DNA of 64,000 nucleotides from Metabacillus halosaccharovorans (GTDB lineage Bacteria; Bacillota; Bacilli; Bacillales; Bacillaceae): positions 1,240,001-1,304,000 of the forward strand of contig NZ_KV917371.1 in the NCBI RefSeq assembly GCF_002019635.1, in the 5' to 3' direction. Below the pieces are notes generated by a model. That model did no database searches and was not told the DNA's origin. It saw nothing but the letters and a program-made list of their open reading frames with translations. Below are positions 35,380 to 43,331 of this stretch, piece by piece; within the stretch, counting starts at the first letter, position 1, and the number at the start of each line of letters is the position of its first letter. A program made the translations under genes and the position numbers.

Positions 35380-36012
35380 CTATTTTACAAGTGAATGTTT
35401 GAAAGCATATATGACTGCTTGTGTTCTGTCTTGTACATCAAGCTTGCTTAATATATTACTAACATGTGTTTTAGCTGTTTTCAAGGCAATAAATAATTCA
35501 TCGGCAATTTCCTGATTTGTTTTTCCCTCAGTCATGAGCATTAAGATTTCCATTTCTCTTGAGGTCAATTGATCGTGCAGATGAACCGTATCTTTTTGGC
35601 GCATTTTCATCATCATTTTCCCCGTTACTTCAGGCTCGAGTATGGACTGACCATGAAAGGTGGACCGAACTGCGTTAGCAATTTCACTCGCTTTTGATGT
35701 TTTTAACAGATAGCTTGTTGCGCCTGCCTCAAGAGCAGGATATACCTTTTCATCATCAAGAAAGCTTGTGACAATGATAATTTTTGCTTCCGGCCATGCA
35801 TTCATAATTTCCTTTGTTGCTTCGATTCCATCCATTTCATTCATGACTAAATCCATTAAAATTACATCCGGACGAAGCTCCAGACATAGCTCCACACCTT
35901 TACGTCCATTATCTGCTTCCCCAATTACTTCGATATCCGGCTGTGCAGATAGATAGGATGAAACACCGATTCTCACCATTTCATGATCATCAACAAATAC
36001 GACTTTAATCAT
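35380..36012 (-). CDS. liaR: Response regulator LiaR
   Basis: 210-residue NarL/LuxR-type regulator: receiver domain with acidic pair in VVFVDDHEMVRIG and phospho-acceptor Asp54 in VILMDLVMNEMDG, and C-terminal HTH (LTSREMEILMLMTEGKTNQEIADEL, then KTHVSNILSKLDV). It activates the lia promoter under cell-envelope stress. The ATG at 36012 overlaps the end of liaS by 8 nt, implying translational coupling. Confidence 0.93.
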   Translation of the reverse strand: MIKVVFVDDHEMVRIGVSSYLSAQPDIEVIGEADNGRKGVELCLELRPDVILMDLVMNEMDGIEATKEIMNAWPEAKIIIVTSFLDDEKVYPALEAGATSYLLKTSKASEIANAVRSTFHGQSILEPEVTGKMMMKMRQKDTVHLHDQLTSREMEILMLMTEGKTNQEIADELFIALKTAKTHVSNILSKLDVQDRTQAVIYAFKHSLVK

Positions 36013-37051
36013 TTTCTTCACCACACTCTTCTTCTAAAATTGGAACCTTTACTTCTAATCGTGTACCTTTATTTTTTAAGCTGACAATTTTCATTGTTCC
36101 GCCTATTTCCACTGCTCGCTCATACATATTTTGTAATCCATAAGAGCCGGATTTTCCATCTTCCTGATCAAATCCTATTCCATCATCTGTTACACGCATA
36201 ATTACAAATTCATCACGTTTTATCAGCAAAACATCTAGTGAAGTTGCTTTAGCATGGCGCAAAGTATTGGAGACAGATTCTTGTAAGATCCGAAATAAAT
36301 GGTCCTCTACCCCTTTGTCTAAAGGAATCGGTTCTACTTTCCATTTTATATTCATTGTGACCTTTTGCATTAGTTCTACTAAAAGCTCCTGAATTCCTTC
36401 TTGAAGGGACTTTCCTTTTAAAGCAACCGGGCGCAAATGGAGTAATAACGCTCTCATTTCAAGCTGTGATTGATGAATGGTTGCTTCAATCATTTTTAGT
36501 TGTTTTGTTTCCCAATCATCTGACAAAGGCTTTGACTCTGTAACAGCTGACATCATCATGGATGCAGCAAACAACTGCTGACTAACGGAATCATGCAGCT
36601 CTCTTGCCAGCCGGTTTCTTTCCTGGGAGACCATTTCCTGAACTCTTCTTTCATGGTCCTCTGCCTTTTCATTGGCAATCTTTTGTGATAGTTTTGTTTG
36701 CTCTAGCATTTGTTTTTGAATTTTTGTTAACTTTGTTTTCATTTCTTGGATATCCGGCAATGGGTGTTGTTCGGTTAGAATGGGTCTCCCCTTTGAAATC
36801 TCTTGAATATCCAAGTCAATCGAGCGTATATGTTTTTTCCAGCTAAATCCGGTAATAAACCCAAAGCATACACCCGCTAAAATACTCACACTCGGTACAA
36901 TATAAATAAACGGTAAATCCATTACGTTACGGGTCCATAATTCTCCCCATTCATGTAAAGGGAAGGCCATAAAAAAGAGAAGAGAAAAGATAACAAATGT
37001 AATAAGCGTAAAAATGGCACTGCTAATAATTTGCCGCTGAAGCATACTCAT
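36005..37051 (-). CDS. liaS: Sensor histidine kinase LiaS
   Basis: 348 aa, intramembrane-sensing HisKA_3 kinase. Two N-terminal membrane helices (about 10-30 and 43-68) with a short extracytoplasmic loop, then the dimerisation motif ERNRLARELHDSVSQQL with phospho-acceptor His153, and an ATPase domain (NTLRHAKATS; VTDDGIGFD; SYGLQNMYERA). Its ATG overlaps the liaF stop codon by 4 nt. It senses antibiotics that interfere with lipid II, together with LiaF. Confidence 0.94.
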   Translation of the reverse strand: MSMLQRQIISSAIFTLITFVIFSLLFFMAFPLHEWGELWTRNVMDLPFIYIVPSVSILAGVCFGFITGFSWKKHIRSIDLDIQEISKGRPILTEQHPLPDIQEMKTKLTKIQKQMLEQTKLSQKIANEKAEDHERRVQEMVSQERNRLARELHDSVSQQLFAASMMMSAVTESKPLSDDWETKQLKMIEATIHQSQLEMRALLLHLRPVALKGKSLQEGIQELLVELMQKVTMNIKWKVEPIPLDKGVEDHLFRILQESVSNTLRHAKATSLDVLLIKRDEFVIMRVTDDGIGFDQEDGKSGSYGLQNMYERAVEIGGTMKIVSLKNKGTRLEVKVPILEEECGEEND

Positions 37052-37782
37052 ACTCTTTTCACCTCAAGCTTTCCTGAAATAGCTGAAGTGAAGATCTTCA
37101 CCTTTTGATCGGCTTCTTTATATTGTGCAGTCTCGTAAATGACCGTCTCATTGACCACCCGCTGTTCAGATTCTTGAAAAATGGTGATCGTCCCTGCCAT
37201 TGTAGAATGATGGATATGAAGTTCCACCTCATACGGAATCAAAATTTGAACATTTCCCACTAAGCTACGAATGACAATAACAGCTTCTTCCTTCGGTAAA
37301 ACAGTATCACTTAAATCAATGACCGTATTTCCTATTCCGACTTGGATATTTATATCATTCCATTCATATGCATGTTCAGGTGACTTTTGGCTGGAAAAAA
37401 ATTTATTTTCAAAGATTTTTTTCCGTTGTATAAACTGACCGGTTTCAACGGTTTCTTGAGGCTCAATAATAACAGGTTTCACTTGCTTTGGATTTTTTTG
37501 TGTTTGAAAGAATTGGACTATAAAATAAATAAGCAGTACAAATAAAAAGTAGCGAAGAGTAATCATATTCAGCACGGTCATAACAAGCCAGATCCATCCA
37601 CCCCAATACAAGAGCTTGCCTAGAAAACGAGGTCGCCATTTCCGCCCTAAATAAATACTGCCGATCGAGAGGAGAAAGGTAACAATTAAGCCACCGTTAA
37701 AAAATAATACCTCTAAAAGAAGGAGGAGAAATCCTATTAAGATGATCCAATTTAAATAGTCTGAATTTATATTTTTAAACAC
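37048..37782 (-). CDS. liaF: LiaF, membrane inhibitor of LiaSR
   Basis: 244 aa: N-terminal membrane segments (WIILIGFLLLLLEVLFF; LIVTFLLSIGSIYLG; ...YFLFVLLIYFIVQFF) and a C-terminal beta-rich cell-wall-active-antibiotic-response domain (VQIGIGNTVIDLS is represented by NIQVGIGNTVIDLSD; IVIRSLVGNVQILIP; MAGTITIF). Negative regulator of LiaS in B. subtilis. GTG start at 37782 behind GGAGGA. There is no liaG between liaH and liaF, unlike B. subtilis. Confidence 0.9.
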   Translation of the reverse strand: MFKNINSDYLNWIILIGFLLLLLEVLFFNGGLIVTFLLSIGSIYLGRKWRPRFLGKLLYWGGWIWLVMTVLNMITLRYFLFVLLIYFIVQFFQTQKNPKQVKPVIIEPQETVETGQFIQRKKIFENKFFSSQKSPEHAYEWNDINIQVGIGNTVIDLSDTVLPKEEAVIVIRSLVGNVQILIPYEVELHIHHSTMAGTITIFQESEQRVVNETVIYETAQYKEADQKVKIFTSAISGKLEVKRV

Positions 37783-37845
37783 GCGGCATTCCTCCTTCCT
37801 GTTTATGAAGAGTTCCTTGAAGTTGAAGTTTATATCATATGAAAT

Positions 37846-37867
37846 AAGGCGCAGAGATCTACGCCTT
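37846..37867 (-). terminator. Weak hairpin between liaH and liaF
   Basis: AAGGCG (minus strand 37867-37862) pairs with CGCCTT (37851-37846); the T tract on the minus side is poor (ATTTCAT). It could act as a partial terminator separating abundant liaIH message from liaFSR, as is known for the B. subtilis locus. Confidence 0.4.
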
Positions 37868-37886
37868 TTTAGAATACCATGTTGTC

Positions 37887-38534
37887 TTATGATATTGCAT
37901 TTGTTTCTTCTGTTTTTAACTGTTTTTCTAATGTAGCAATTCGTGCATCGATTGTACTGCGGTGATAATCCTGATTCACTTTTTGCTCAAGGCGGTCAAG
38001 ATAGCTTTCCATTTCCTCAAAACGAGTGAAGGCTTTTGTTGAAAAGCTTCCTTGATCTACTACTTTGTTCATACGGTGATGTGCACGTGCAATATTTTCT
38101 CTGCCCATCAATTCCATTCTTTTTATATGCATATCCTTTACTTTATGCTTCATTTCCTCATACTTTTGTTCAAGCTCTTCAAGCTGGCGAGTCGTTTGCT
38201 GACGTGACTCCTCCAAGCGTGCAACTCTTTCCTCATAATGAGATTGTTCTTTTAAAGCAAATTCATATAGCTCTGTTTCCCCAGCTTTAAGCGCAATCTC
38301 AGCCTGGCGTTGACGTTTCTCAGCTAAATGAACAGCTTCATTATACTCCCGGTTGAACTCATCTTTTAATAAATATTGTCTTTCAACAAGTTTGCGCACT
38401 TTTTCTGTTTCAGCTTCACACTGTCTTAAATAATGATTTAGAACTGCGATTGGATTTTTTTGTTCCTTTTGATCTAAAGCCTCATGTAAATCTGCTGCAA
38501 TGGTTTCCTTTAGTCTTGTAAAAATATTTGCCAT
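37887..38534 (-). CDS. liaH: LiaH, PspA/IM30-family protein
   Basis: 215-residue, almost wholly helical phage-shock-protein-A homologue: N-terminal FTRLKETIAADLHEALDQKE, conserved NPIAVLNHYLRQCEAE, central long coiled coil (about 65-150), and RENIARAHHRMNKV. Forms large rings that protect the membrane under envelope stress. ATG at 38534 behind GGAGAG. It lies 200 bp after liaI, the gap being filled by an inverted hairpin repeat. Confidence 0.93.
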   Translation of the reverse strand: MANIFTRLKETIAADLHEALDQKEQKNPIAVLNHYLRQCEAETEKVRKLVERQYLLKDEFNREYNEAVHLAEKRQRQAEIALKAGETELYEFALKEQSHYEERVARLEESRQQTTRQLEELEQKYEEMKHKVKDMHIKRMELMGRENIARAHHRMNKVVDQGSFSTKAFTRFEEMESYLDRLEQKVNQDYHRSTIDARIATLEKQLKTEETNAIS

Positions 38535-38596
38535 TATAAATCTCTCCTTTTTAATATGTTGTTGACGCTTAAAAAATTATAAAATTCTTGAACCAT

Positions 38597-38731
38597 GGAT
38601 AAGCACATGACATCCAGCTCCAGTGCCTAGCCCCTCGAGGTCATAAGCCCCAAATGAATTGAAGACAAAGAACGTCTTCTATTCATTTGCGTCTTATGCT
38701 TGTCGGGACTTTTCAAGGCGCTTCCGCTTTT
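38597..38731 (-). repeat. Hairpin repeat, family 2, copy 4, inside the lia locus
   Basis: Read on the minus strand it has AAGCGCC and GGGGCTAGG outer arms, inner arms ATAAGACGCAAATGAAT / ATTCATTTGGGGCTTAT (two mismatches) and tip stem GAAGAC/GTCTTC. The element starts 5 bp after the liaI stop codon, so it is transcribed between liaI and liaH. Confidence 0.85.
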
Positions 38732-38735
38732 ATGC

Positions 38736-39083
38736 TTATAGATTTCCTTTTAAGTCATTCCATTCTTTTTCAAAGTTAGTGAATGGGTCAGTACTTTCTT
38801 TCACCTTTTTAGATGGTTTGTTCCAGTTTTTATACACTACGTATAAAACGTAGATCGCTACAAATCCTAAAATGGCTGGAAGATTTGAAGCTGAAGCAAA
38901 CAGGGCAATAACTCCAACGATTGCACAAACGACTTTCGTAAACGTTGAATCAGTTTTCAAAAATCCTTTGTACGCATAGTACATGATGAGAAGACTTATC
39001 CCTAAAGCAATCATCGGGGCCAAATTTGAAAGCAGCACCATAACAGCCACCCCACCAAGCAATACATAACCAAACTTTTTCAT
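38736..39083 (-). CDS. liaI: LiaI-like small membrane protein
   Basis: 115 aa with about three to four hydrophobic segments (YVLLGGVAVMVLLSNLAPMIA; LGISLLIMYYAYKGF; VGVIALFASASNLPAILGFVA) and a C-terminal motif DPFTNFEKEWNDLK that parallels the FDDEWEEFLKK end of B. subtilis LiaI. LiaI is the membrane anchor for LiaH; position directly upstream of liaH agrees. ATG at 39083 behind AGGAGG. Confidence 0.82.
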   Translation of the reverse strand: MKKFGYVLLGGVAVMVLLSNLAPMIALGISLLIMYYAYKGFLKTDSTFTKVVCAIVGVIALFASASNLPAILGFVAIYVLYVVYKNWNKPSKKVKESTDPFTNFEKEWNDLKGNL

Positions 39084-39107
39084 CTTTTTTCCTCCTTTTC
39101 TTTTTCT

Positions 39108-39133
39108 AGCATAAGAGTTTATGTTCTTATGCT
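39108..39133. promoter_or_regulatory. Inverted repeat upstream of liaI
   Basis: AGCATAAG (39108-39115) and CTTATGCT (39126-39133) form a perfect 8-bp inverted repeat with a 10-nt loop, 25-50 bp before the liaI start. It may be an operator or a leader hairpin; it does not obviously match the LiaR box I know of. Confidence 0.4.
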
Positions 39134-39310
39134 GTGCTCCGTTTCTATGTCTTTATCTTACCTACATTCCGAATTTCTCAAAACGAGCCACAGCTTTATT
39201 TTGATCTACGACTTGAGACGTAGTATTGATCAGACTCTCTTTGATTGCATGTTTGTTTTGACAGTAGTTGGGAAAAAATAAACTAAGAAATAAACATAGG
39301 AGGCCTTTCG

Positions 39311-40849
39311 ATGACAGAAGAATTCCCACAAGGAAAGATGCCATATGAGCCAGAGCCATTTTGGAGAGAATCTACTCAGGTCCATTCTTTTTCTCCTTTG
39401 ACCATTGATACGGAAGTTGATGTTGCAATCGTTGGAGGAGGTATCACAGGTATAACAACAGGCTATCTGCTTTCGAAGCAGGGCATGAAAGTCGCTATAT
39501 TGGAAGCTGATCAAATTTTAAATGGTACAACCGGCCATACAACCGCAAAAATAACCGCCCAGCATGGATTAATTTATGATGAATTTATTCAGCATCTGGG
39601 GGAAGAAAAAGCTAAGCAGTATTACCAAGCGAATGCCGATGCACTTGATTTTATTCGAAAAACGGTTGGAGAGCTTCAAATAGAATGTGATTTAACCGAA
39701 GAAGATGCCTATATTTATGCCATCAGTGATCAATACGCGAAAAAAGTCATGAAAGAATATGAGGCTTATCAAAGACTTGGTATACATAGTGAATTTGTTG
39801 ATCACATCCCTTTTTCTATTGATATAAAAGGGGCAGCAGTAATGAAAGCACAAAGTCAATTTCATCCTCTCAAATACTTAAAGGTACTTGTTGATGAAAT
39901 TGTGAAAGCTGGTGGTGAAATCTATGAAAAAACAACGGCTACTGACATCGATGAAACAACACCAAAACCGATGGTCATTACCCGTGAAGGTCGCCGAGTA
40001 ACTTGTAAATACGCGATTGCCTGTTCACACTTTCCTTTTTTTGATGGAAAAGGATTTTATTTTTCAAGATTACATGCAGAGCGTTCATATATACTAGGAA
40101 TTACCGCAAAACAAGACTTCCCGGGTGGAATGTATTATAGTGCCGATTCACCAACACGTTCTTTACGATACACGCCTATGAACGGTGAAAAGCTCATATT
40201 AGTTAGTGGAGATGGGCATAAAACAGGGCAAGGAACTTCCACACACAAGCACTACAAAGCACTTGAGCAATTTGCCGAAGATGTATTAGGAATTGAAGAA
40301 ATCAAATATAGATGGTCTGCACAGGATCTATACACATTAGATAAAGTTCCATATGTTGGGCCAATTACTTCCAACAAGCCTAACATCCTTGTCGCAACAG
40401 GTTACAGAAAATGGGGCATGACAAATGGTACAGCTGCAGCGCAACTCCTTGCAGATCTAGTTTTAGAAAAAGAAAATGCTTATCAGGAGCTCTATAGCCC
40501 TTCACGCTTTTACGCTGATCCTAGTATTAAAAAATTCCTTACGCAAAATCTCGATGTTGCAGGGCACTTAATTCAAGGGAAGATTGATATTGCAGATAAG
40601 CGCATTGAGGATATTAGATCTGATGAAGGCTCTGTTGTGGTGGTGAATGGCAAAAGAGCAGGTTGCTACAAAGACAAGGATGGAAATATTAACCTTGTTG
40701 ACACAACATGCACACATATGGGCTGTGAAGTAGAGTGGAATAGCGGTGACCGTTCATGGGACTGTCCTTGTCATGGATCAAGATTTTCAGTGACAGGAGA
40801 TGTACTGGAAGGTCCTGCGAAAAAACCGTTGAAAAAAGTGGATATGTAA
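39311..40849 (+). CDS. yhfW: FAD-dependent oxidoreductase with C-terminal Rieske domain (YhfW-like)
   Basis: 512 aa. The N-terminal D-amino-acid-oxidase-type FAD domain starts with VAIVGGGITGITTGYLL and carries NGTTGHTTAKITAQHG; the C-terminal Rieske domain (about 420-512) binds a [2Fe-2S] cluster through CTHMGC and CPCHG. This fusion is the YhfW family, found in bacilli; substrate unknown. ATG at 39311 behind AGGAGG. Divergent from the lia locus, with 227 bp between. Confidence 0.88.
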   Translation: MTEEFPQGKMPYEPEPFWRESTQVHSFSPLTIDTEVDVAIVGGGITGITTGYLLSKQGMKVAILEADQILNGTTGHTTAKITAQHGLIYDEFIQHLGEEKAKQYYQANADALDFIRKTVGELQIECDLTEEDAYIYAISDQYAKKVMKEYEAYQRLGIHSEFVDHIPFSIDIKGAAVMKAQSQFHPLKYLKVLVDEIVKAGGEIYEKTTATDIDETTPKPMVITREGRRVTCKYAIACSHFPFFDGKGFYFSRLHAERSYILGITAKQDFPGGMYYSADSPTRSLRYTPMNGEKLILVSGDGHKTGQGTSTHKHYKALEQFAEDVLGIEEIKYRWSAQDLYTLDKVPYVGPITSNKPNILVATGYRKWGMTNGTAAAQLLADLVLEKENAYQELYSPSRFYADPSIKKFLTQNLDVAGHLIQGKIDIADKRIEDIRSDEGSVVVVNGKRAGCYKDKDGNINLVDTTCTHMGCEVEWNSGDRSWDCPCHGSRFSVTGDVLEGPAKKPLKKVDM

Positions 40850-40990
40850 TTTGGAAAAGCCTGCTAGAAGAGTAAGATAGTGCAGTCCTTTATGTGAATT
40901 TTTAACAATGAAAAAATCTCTTCTCTCTTCATGTTCCTCCCCAATATGGATAAGCTAACATTAACACCATGAATAAGGAGATGACCCAGC

Positions 40991-41140
40991 ATGAAGAGAG
41001 AACAAATGGAAAAAAAACAACCACAATCGTATAAAGGAAAAGTATATCAAAGAAAATCTGAAGCCCTTTCGGAATATAATATTGCACTCGCAGACCAACC
41101 GCTTCCACAACCTAAGGATTATGAAGAAATCGAATATTGA
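40991..41140 (+). CDS. Small 49-residue hydrophilic protein
   Basis: ATG at 40991, 10 nt after AAGGAG at 40975-40980; the frame runs to TGA at 41140. The protein is charged and Gln/Lys/Tyr-rich (MKREQMEKKQPQSYKGKVYQ at the N-terminus, ending QPKDYEEIEY), without membrane segment. Good ribosome site, purine-rich codons and position after yhfW support coding; I do not recognise the family. Small spore or stress proteins of bacilli look similar, but that is inference. Confidence 0.55.
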   Translation: MKREQMEKKQPQSYKGKVYQRKSEALSEYNIALADQPLPQPKDYEEIEY

Positions 41141-41156
41141 CACCCTCTAAAAGGCC

Positions 41157-41358
41157 ATGAAGGACAATTATATTCCTTATTCTGTGAGTTTTGTCCTTCA
41201 TGTGCTTTATGAAGGATATTTCTGTCTTTGATTTGGATTGGCTTGTCTTTCATACACCTTATAATGGACATCTCTCCTTTTGGTCTGGACTATTTTGCCT
41301 TTCATATACCTCATGAAGGACGATTCCTCCTCTTAATTTAGCCTACTTCGTCTTTCAA
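41157..41358. repeat. Degenerate tandem repeat with exact 52-bp period
   Basis: Four units start at 41157, 41209, 41261 and 41313. Unit ends are conserved (ATGAAGGAY at the start; TYNTCCTTTCAT-like plus a 7-nt spacer at the end), so each junction forms a palindrome such as GTCCTTCAT...ATGAAGGAT. Interiors have diverged but keep length. It lies between the 49-residue ORF and the nasF terminator. Confidence 0.8.
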
Positions 41359-41366
41359 AAAATACC

Positions 41367-41397
41367 AAAACAAAAAGCAGCCCAATAAATGGACTGC
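41367..41397 (-). terminator. Terminator of nasDEF
   Basis: GCAGTCC (41397-41391) pairs with GGGCTGC (41383-41377, one G-U), followed on the minus strand by TTTTTGTTTT. Confidence 0.8.
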
Positions 41398-41413
41398 ATG
41401 CCAATATGTTTTC

Positions 41414-42841
41414 TTATAAAGATTCTATTAGTACATCTTTCTCATGTTTTCCTACTGCAAAACCATATTTCTTCAATGCTTCACATGCTTCAGCCGTTTC
41501 GCATACAAACTCTACCGATTGATTGATTTCCTTTGGAGAAATTCCATATTGGTTGCCTTTTTCCATCAGCAGCTTGACTGCTTCACTAGAAGTAAACACA
41601 ATTGTTGTAAGAGTTGCATCTTCTAATGACCGGTTTATAATGGTTTCGTATCTTTCATCAATGGTGGTCTCATATACGGATGCAAAATGAGCATTATTTA
41701 AACAAGAACCTATCTTTTCTTGTTCTTCGGATCCAACCGTCAACATGCGGCCTTGATGTGACAGTTTATCTACATGCTCAGCGTATAACCCTTTTTCTTC
41801 AAGGATAGTGATCGCTGAATGATTTTGGCAATAGAGCTCTGCCTGTATTTTACGTATATCCACTTTACTCTTTTTAAGTTGAGCAAAAAAGGCTTCTACA
41901 CTCTCTTTTGATAAAAATAAAATCTGTTCATAAACTGAAAGTTGGTCCAATACAGCAGAATCAATTGCCTTTTCTTTGACGATCCAACGTGGAAACTCAA
42001 TGACATCTGCTCCTTGTTCCATCCATTTACTTGCACGATTTTCTTCCTCGGCTTTCCCGCGAACATAGAGAACTTGTTTTCCAAATAATGGGCGGTTTTC
42101 AAACCATTTTACTTTATCCCTTGTTGACACAATATCGCCCACTAATGTAATGGCCGGATTTTCTATCTTTGCTTCGCGAACCTTCTCTACAATTGTAGAA
42201 AGCGTTCCGACTACACTTTGCTGGCGGCTCCAAGTTCCCCAGCGAATGATAATAACAGGTGTATCAGGAGACTTACCGAATTGAATAAGGTTTTCACAAA
42301 TATGCTCTAAATTTGAAACGCCCATATAGAAAGCGATCGTCTGAACACCTCTTGCTAACCCTTCCCAATCAATGTCCGGTTTGCCATTTTTAGATTTATC
42401 ATGGGCTGTAACGACAGCAAATGATCCTGCATAATCACGGTGTGTTACAGGAATGCCGGCATATAACGGGGCAGCTATACCTGATGTTATCCCTGGAACA
42501 ATTTCAAATGGAATTTGGTGTAATGCGAGCTCCTCCGCTTCTTCACCAACTCTTCCGAAAACACTCGGGTCGCCACCTTTAAGTCTAACAACAGTATGAC
42601 CTGCAATTGCCTTTCGAACTAATGTGGCATTGATTTCATTCTGTCTCATGAAATGGCGTGTTGGCAGCTTTCCACAATAGATCAGTTCACAATTTGGCGG
42701 AGCATCATCAAGTAGGGAAAAATTTACGAGTCGATCATAAAGGATGACATCTGCTTTTTTAATGGCTTCCCTTCCTTTTACGGTAATTAATTCGCGATCA
42801 CCGGGTCCTGCTCCAACAAGATATACTTTTCCTACACTCAT
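41414..42841 (-). CDS. nasF: NasF: uroporphyrinogen-III C-methyltransferase with C-terminal HemD-like domain
   Basis: 475 aa. Residues 1-245 form the SAM-dependent methyltransferase (VYLVGAGPGDRELIT; VRLKGGDPSVFGRVGEE; VPGITSGIAAPLYAGIPVTHR; YMGV) that makes precorrin-2 for sirohaem. Residues about 250-475 resemble uroporphyrinogen-III synthase (FENRPLFGKQVLYVRG; VFTSSEAVKLLMEKG), the same layout as B. subtilis NasF. Last gene of nasDEF, supplying the cofactor of NasD. ATG at 42841 behind AGGGAGG. Confidence 0.9.
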   Translation of the reverse strand: MSVGKVYLVGAGPGDRELITVKGREAIKKADVILYDRLVNFSLLDDAPPNCELIYCGKLPTRHFMRQNEINATLVRKAIAGHTVVRLKGGDPSVFGRVGEEAEELALHQIPFEIVPGITSGIAAPLYAGIPVTHRDYAGSFAVVTAHDKSKNGKPDIDWEGLARGVQTIAFYMGVSNLEHICENLIQFGKSPDTPVIIIRWGTWSRQQSVVGTLSTIVEKVREAKIENPAITLVGDIVSTRDKVKWFENRPLFGKQVLYVRGKAEEENRASKWMEQGADVIEFPRWIVKEKAIDSAVLDQLSVYEQILFLSKESVEAFFAQLKKSKVDIRKIQAELYCQNHSAITILEEKGLYAEHVDKLSHQGRMLTVGSEEQEKIGSCLNNAHFASVYETTIDERYETIINRSLEDATLTTIVFTSSEAVKLLMEKGNQYGISPKEINQSVEFVCETAEACEALKKYGFAVGKHEKDVLIESL

Positions 42842-42913
42842 TCTCTAAGTCCTCCCTTAACGTTATTCACGATTTAAGTAAGGGAAGATTGTTCTCTTAC
42901 TTTATTTATAATT

Positions 42914-43237
42914 TTAAACTAACAGAAATACCTCTCCGTCATCAATAACTGTTTCATATGTTTTGACACATCCAAAATCTGGTTCTTGTACTTTTCCATC
43001 TTCAAGGCAGATTTTCCAGTCATGCATTGGACAAAATACATGGTCTCCACTAACAATCCCTTCGCTTAGCACTCCACCTTTGTGAGGACATTTATTTTCC
43101 ACAGCTTTTATATTGCCGTTTGAAAGTTTGAAAACTGCTACTTCCTTATCCTTTTCTAGTATAACCGTTTTTCCTACTCGTTCGGGCAAATCAATTAATG
43201 CTCCAACATATACCTTTGCTTTTGTTAACTCCTTCAT
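42914..43237 (-). CDS. nasE: Nitrite reductase small subunit NasE (Rieske)
   Basis: 107-residue NirD-type Rieske ferredoxin: cluster motifs CPHKGG and CPMHDW at about 50-75. Partner of NasD in NADH-dependent assimilatory nitrite reduction. ATG at 43237 behind GGAGGAAC. Between nasD and nasF. Confidence 0.94.
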   Translation of the reverse strand: MKELTKAKVYVGALIDLPERVGKTVILEKDKEVAVFKLSNGNIKAVENKCPHKGGVLSEGIVSGDHVFCPMHDWKICLEDGKVQEPDFGCVKTYETVIDDGEVFLLV

Positions 43238-43331
43238 ATCTCTGTTCCTCCTTGACGGAATATTCCGATAGTTACAATCAAAATTGGGTTAGCTATTTTA
43301 ACATAGCCATTAGGTTAATAGAAAATTAAAC

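Noticed and set aside
41157-41358. Possible CRISPR array (52-bp period)
   Set aside because: Conserved part is too short and degenerate, only four units, palindromic junctions rather than repeat-spacer structure, no cas genes.
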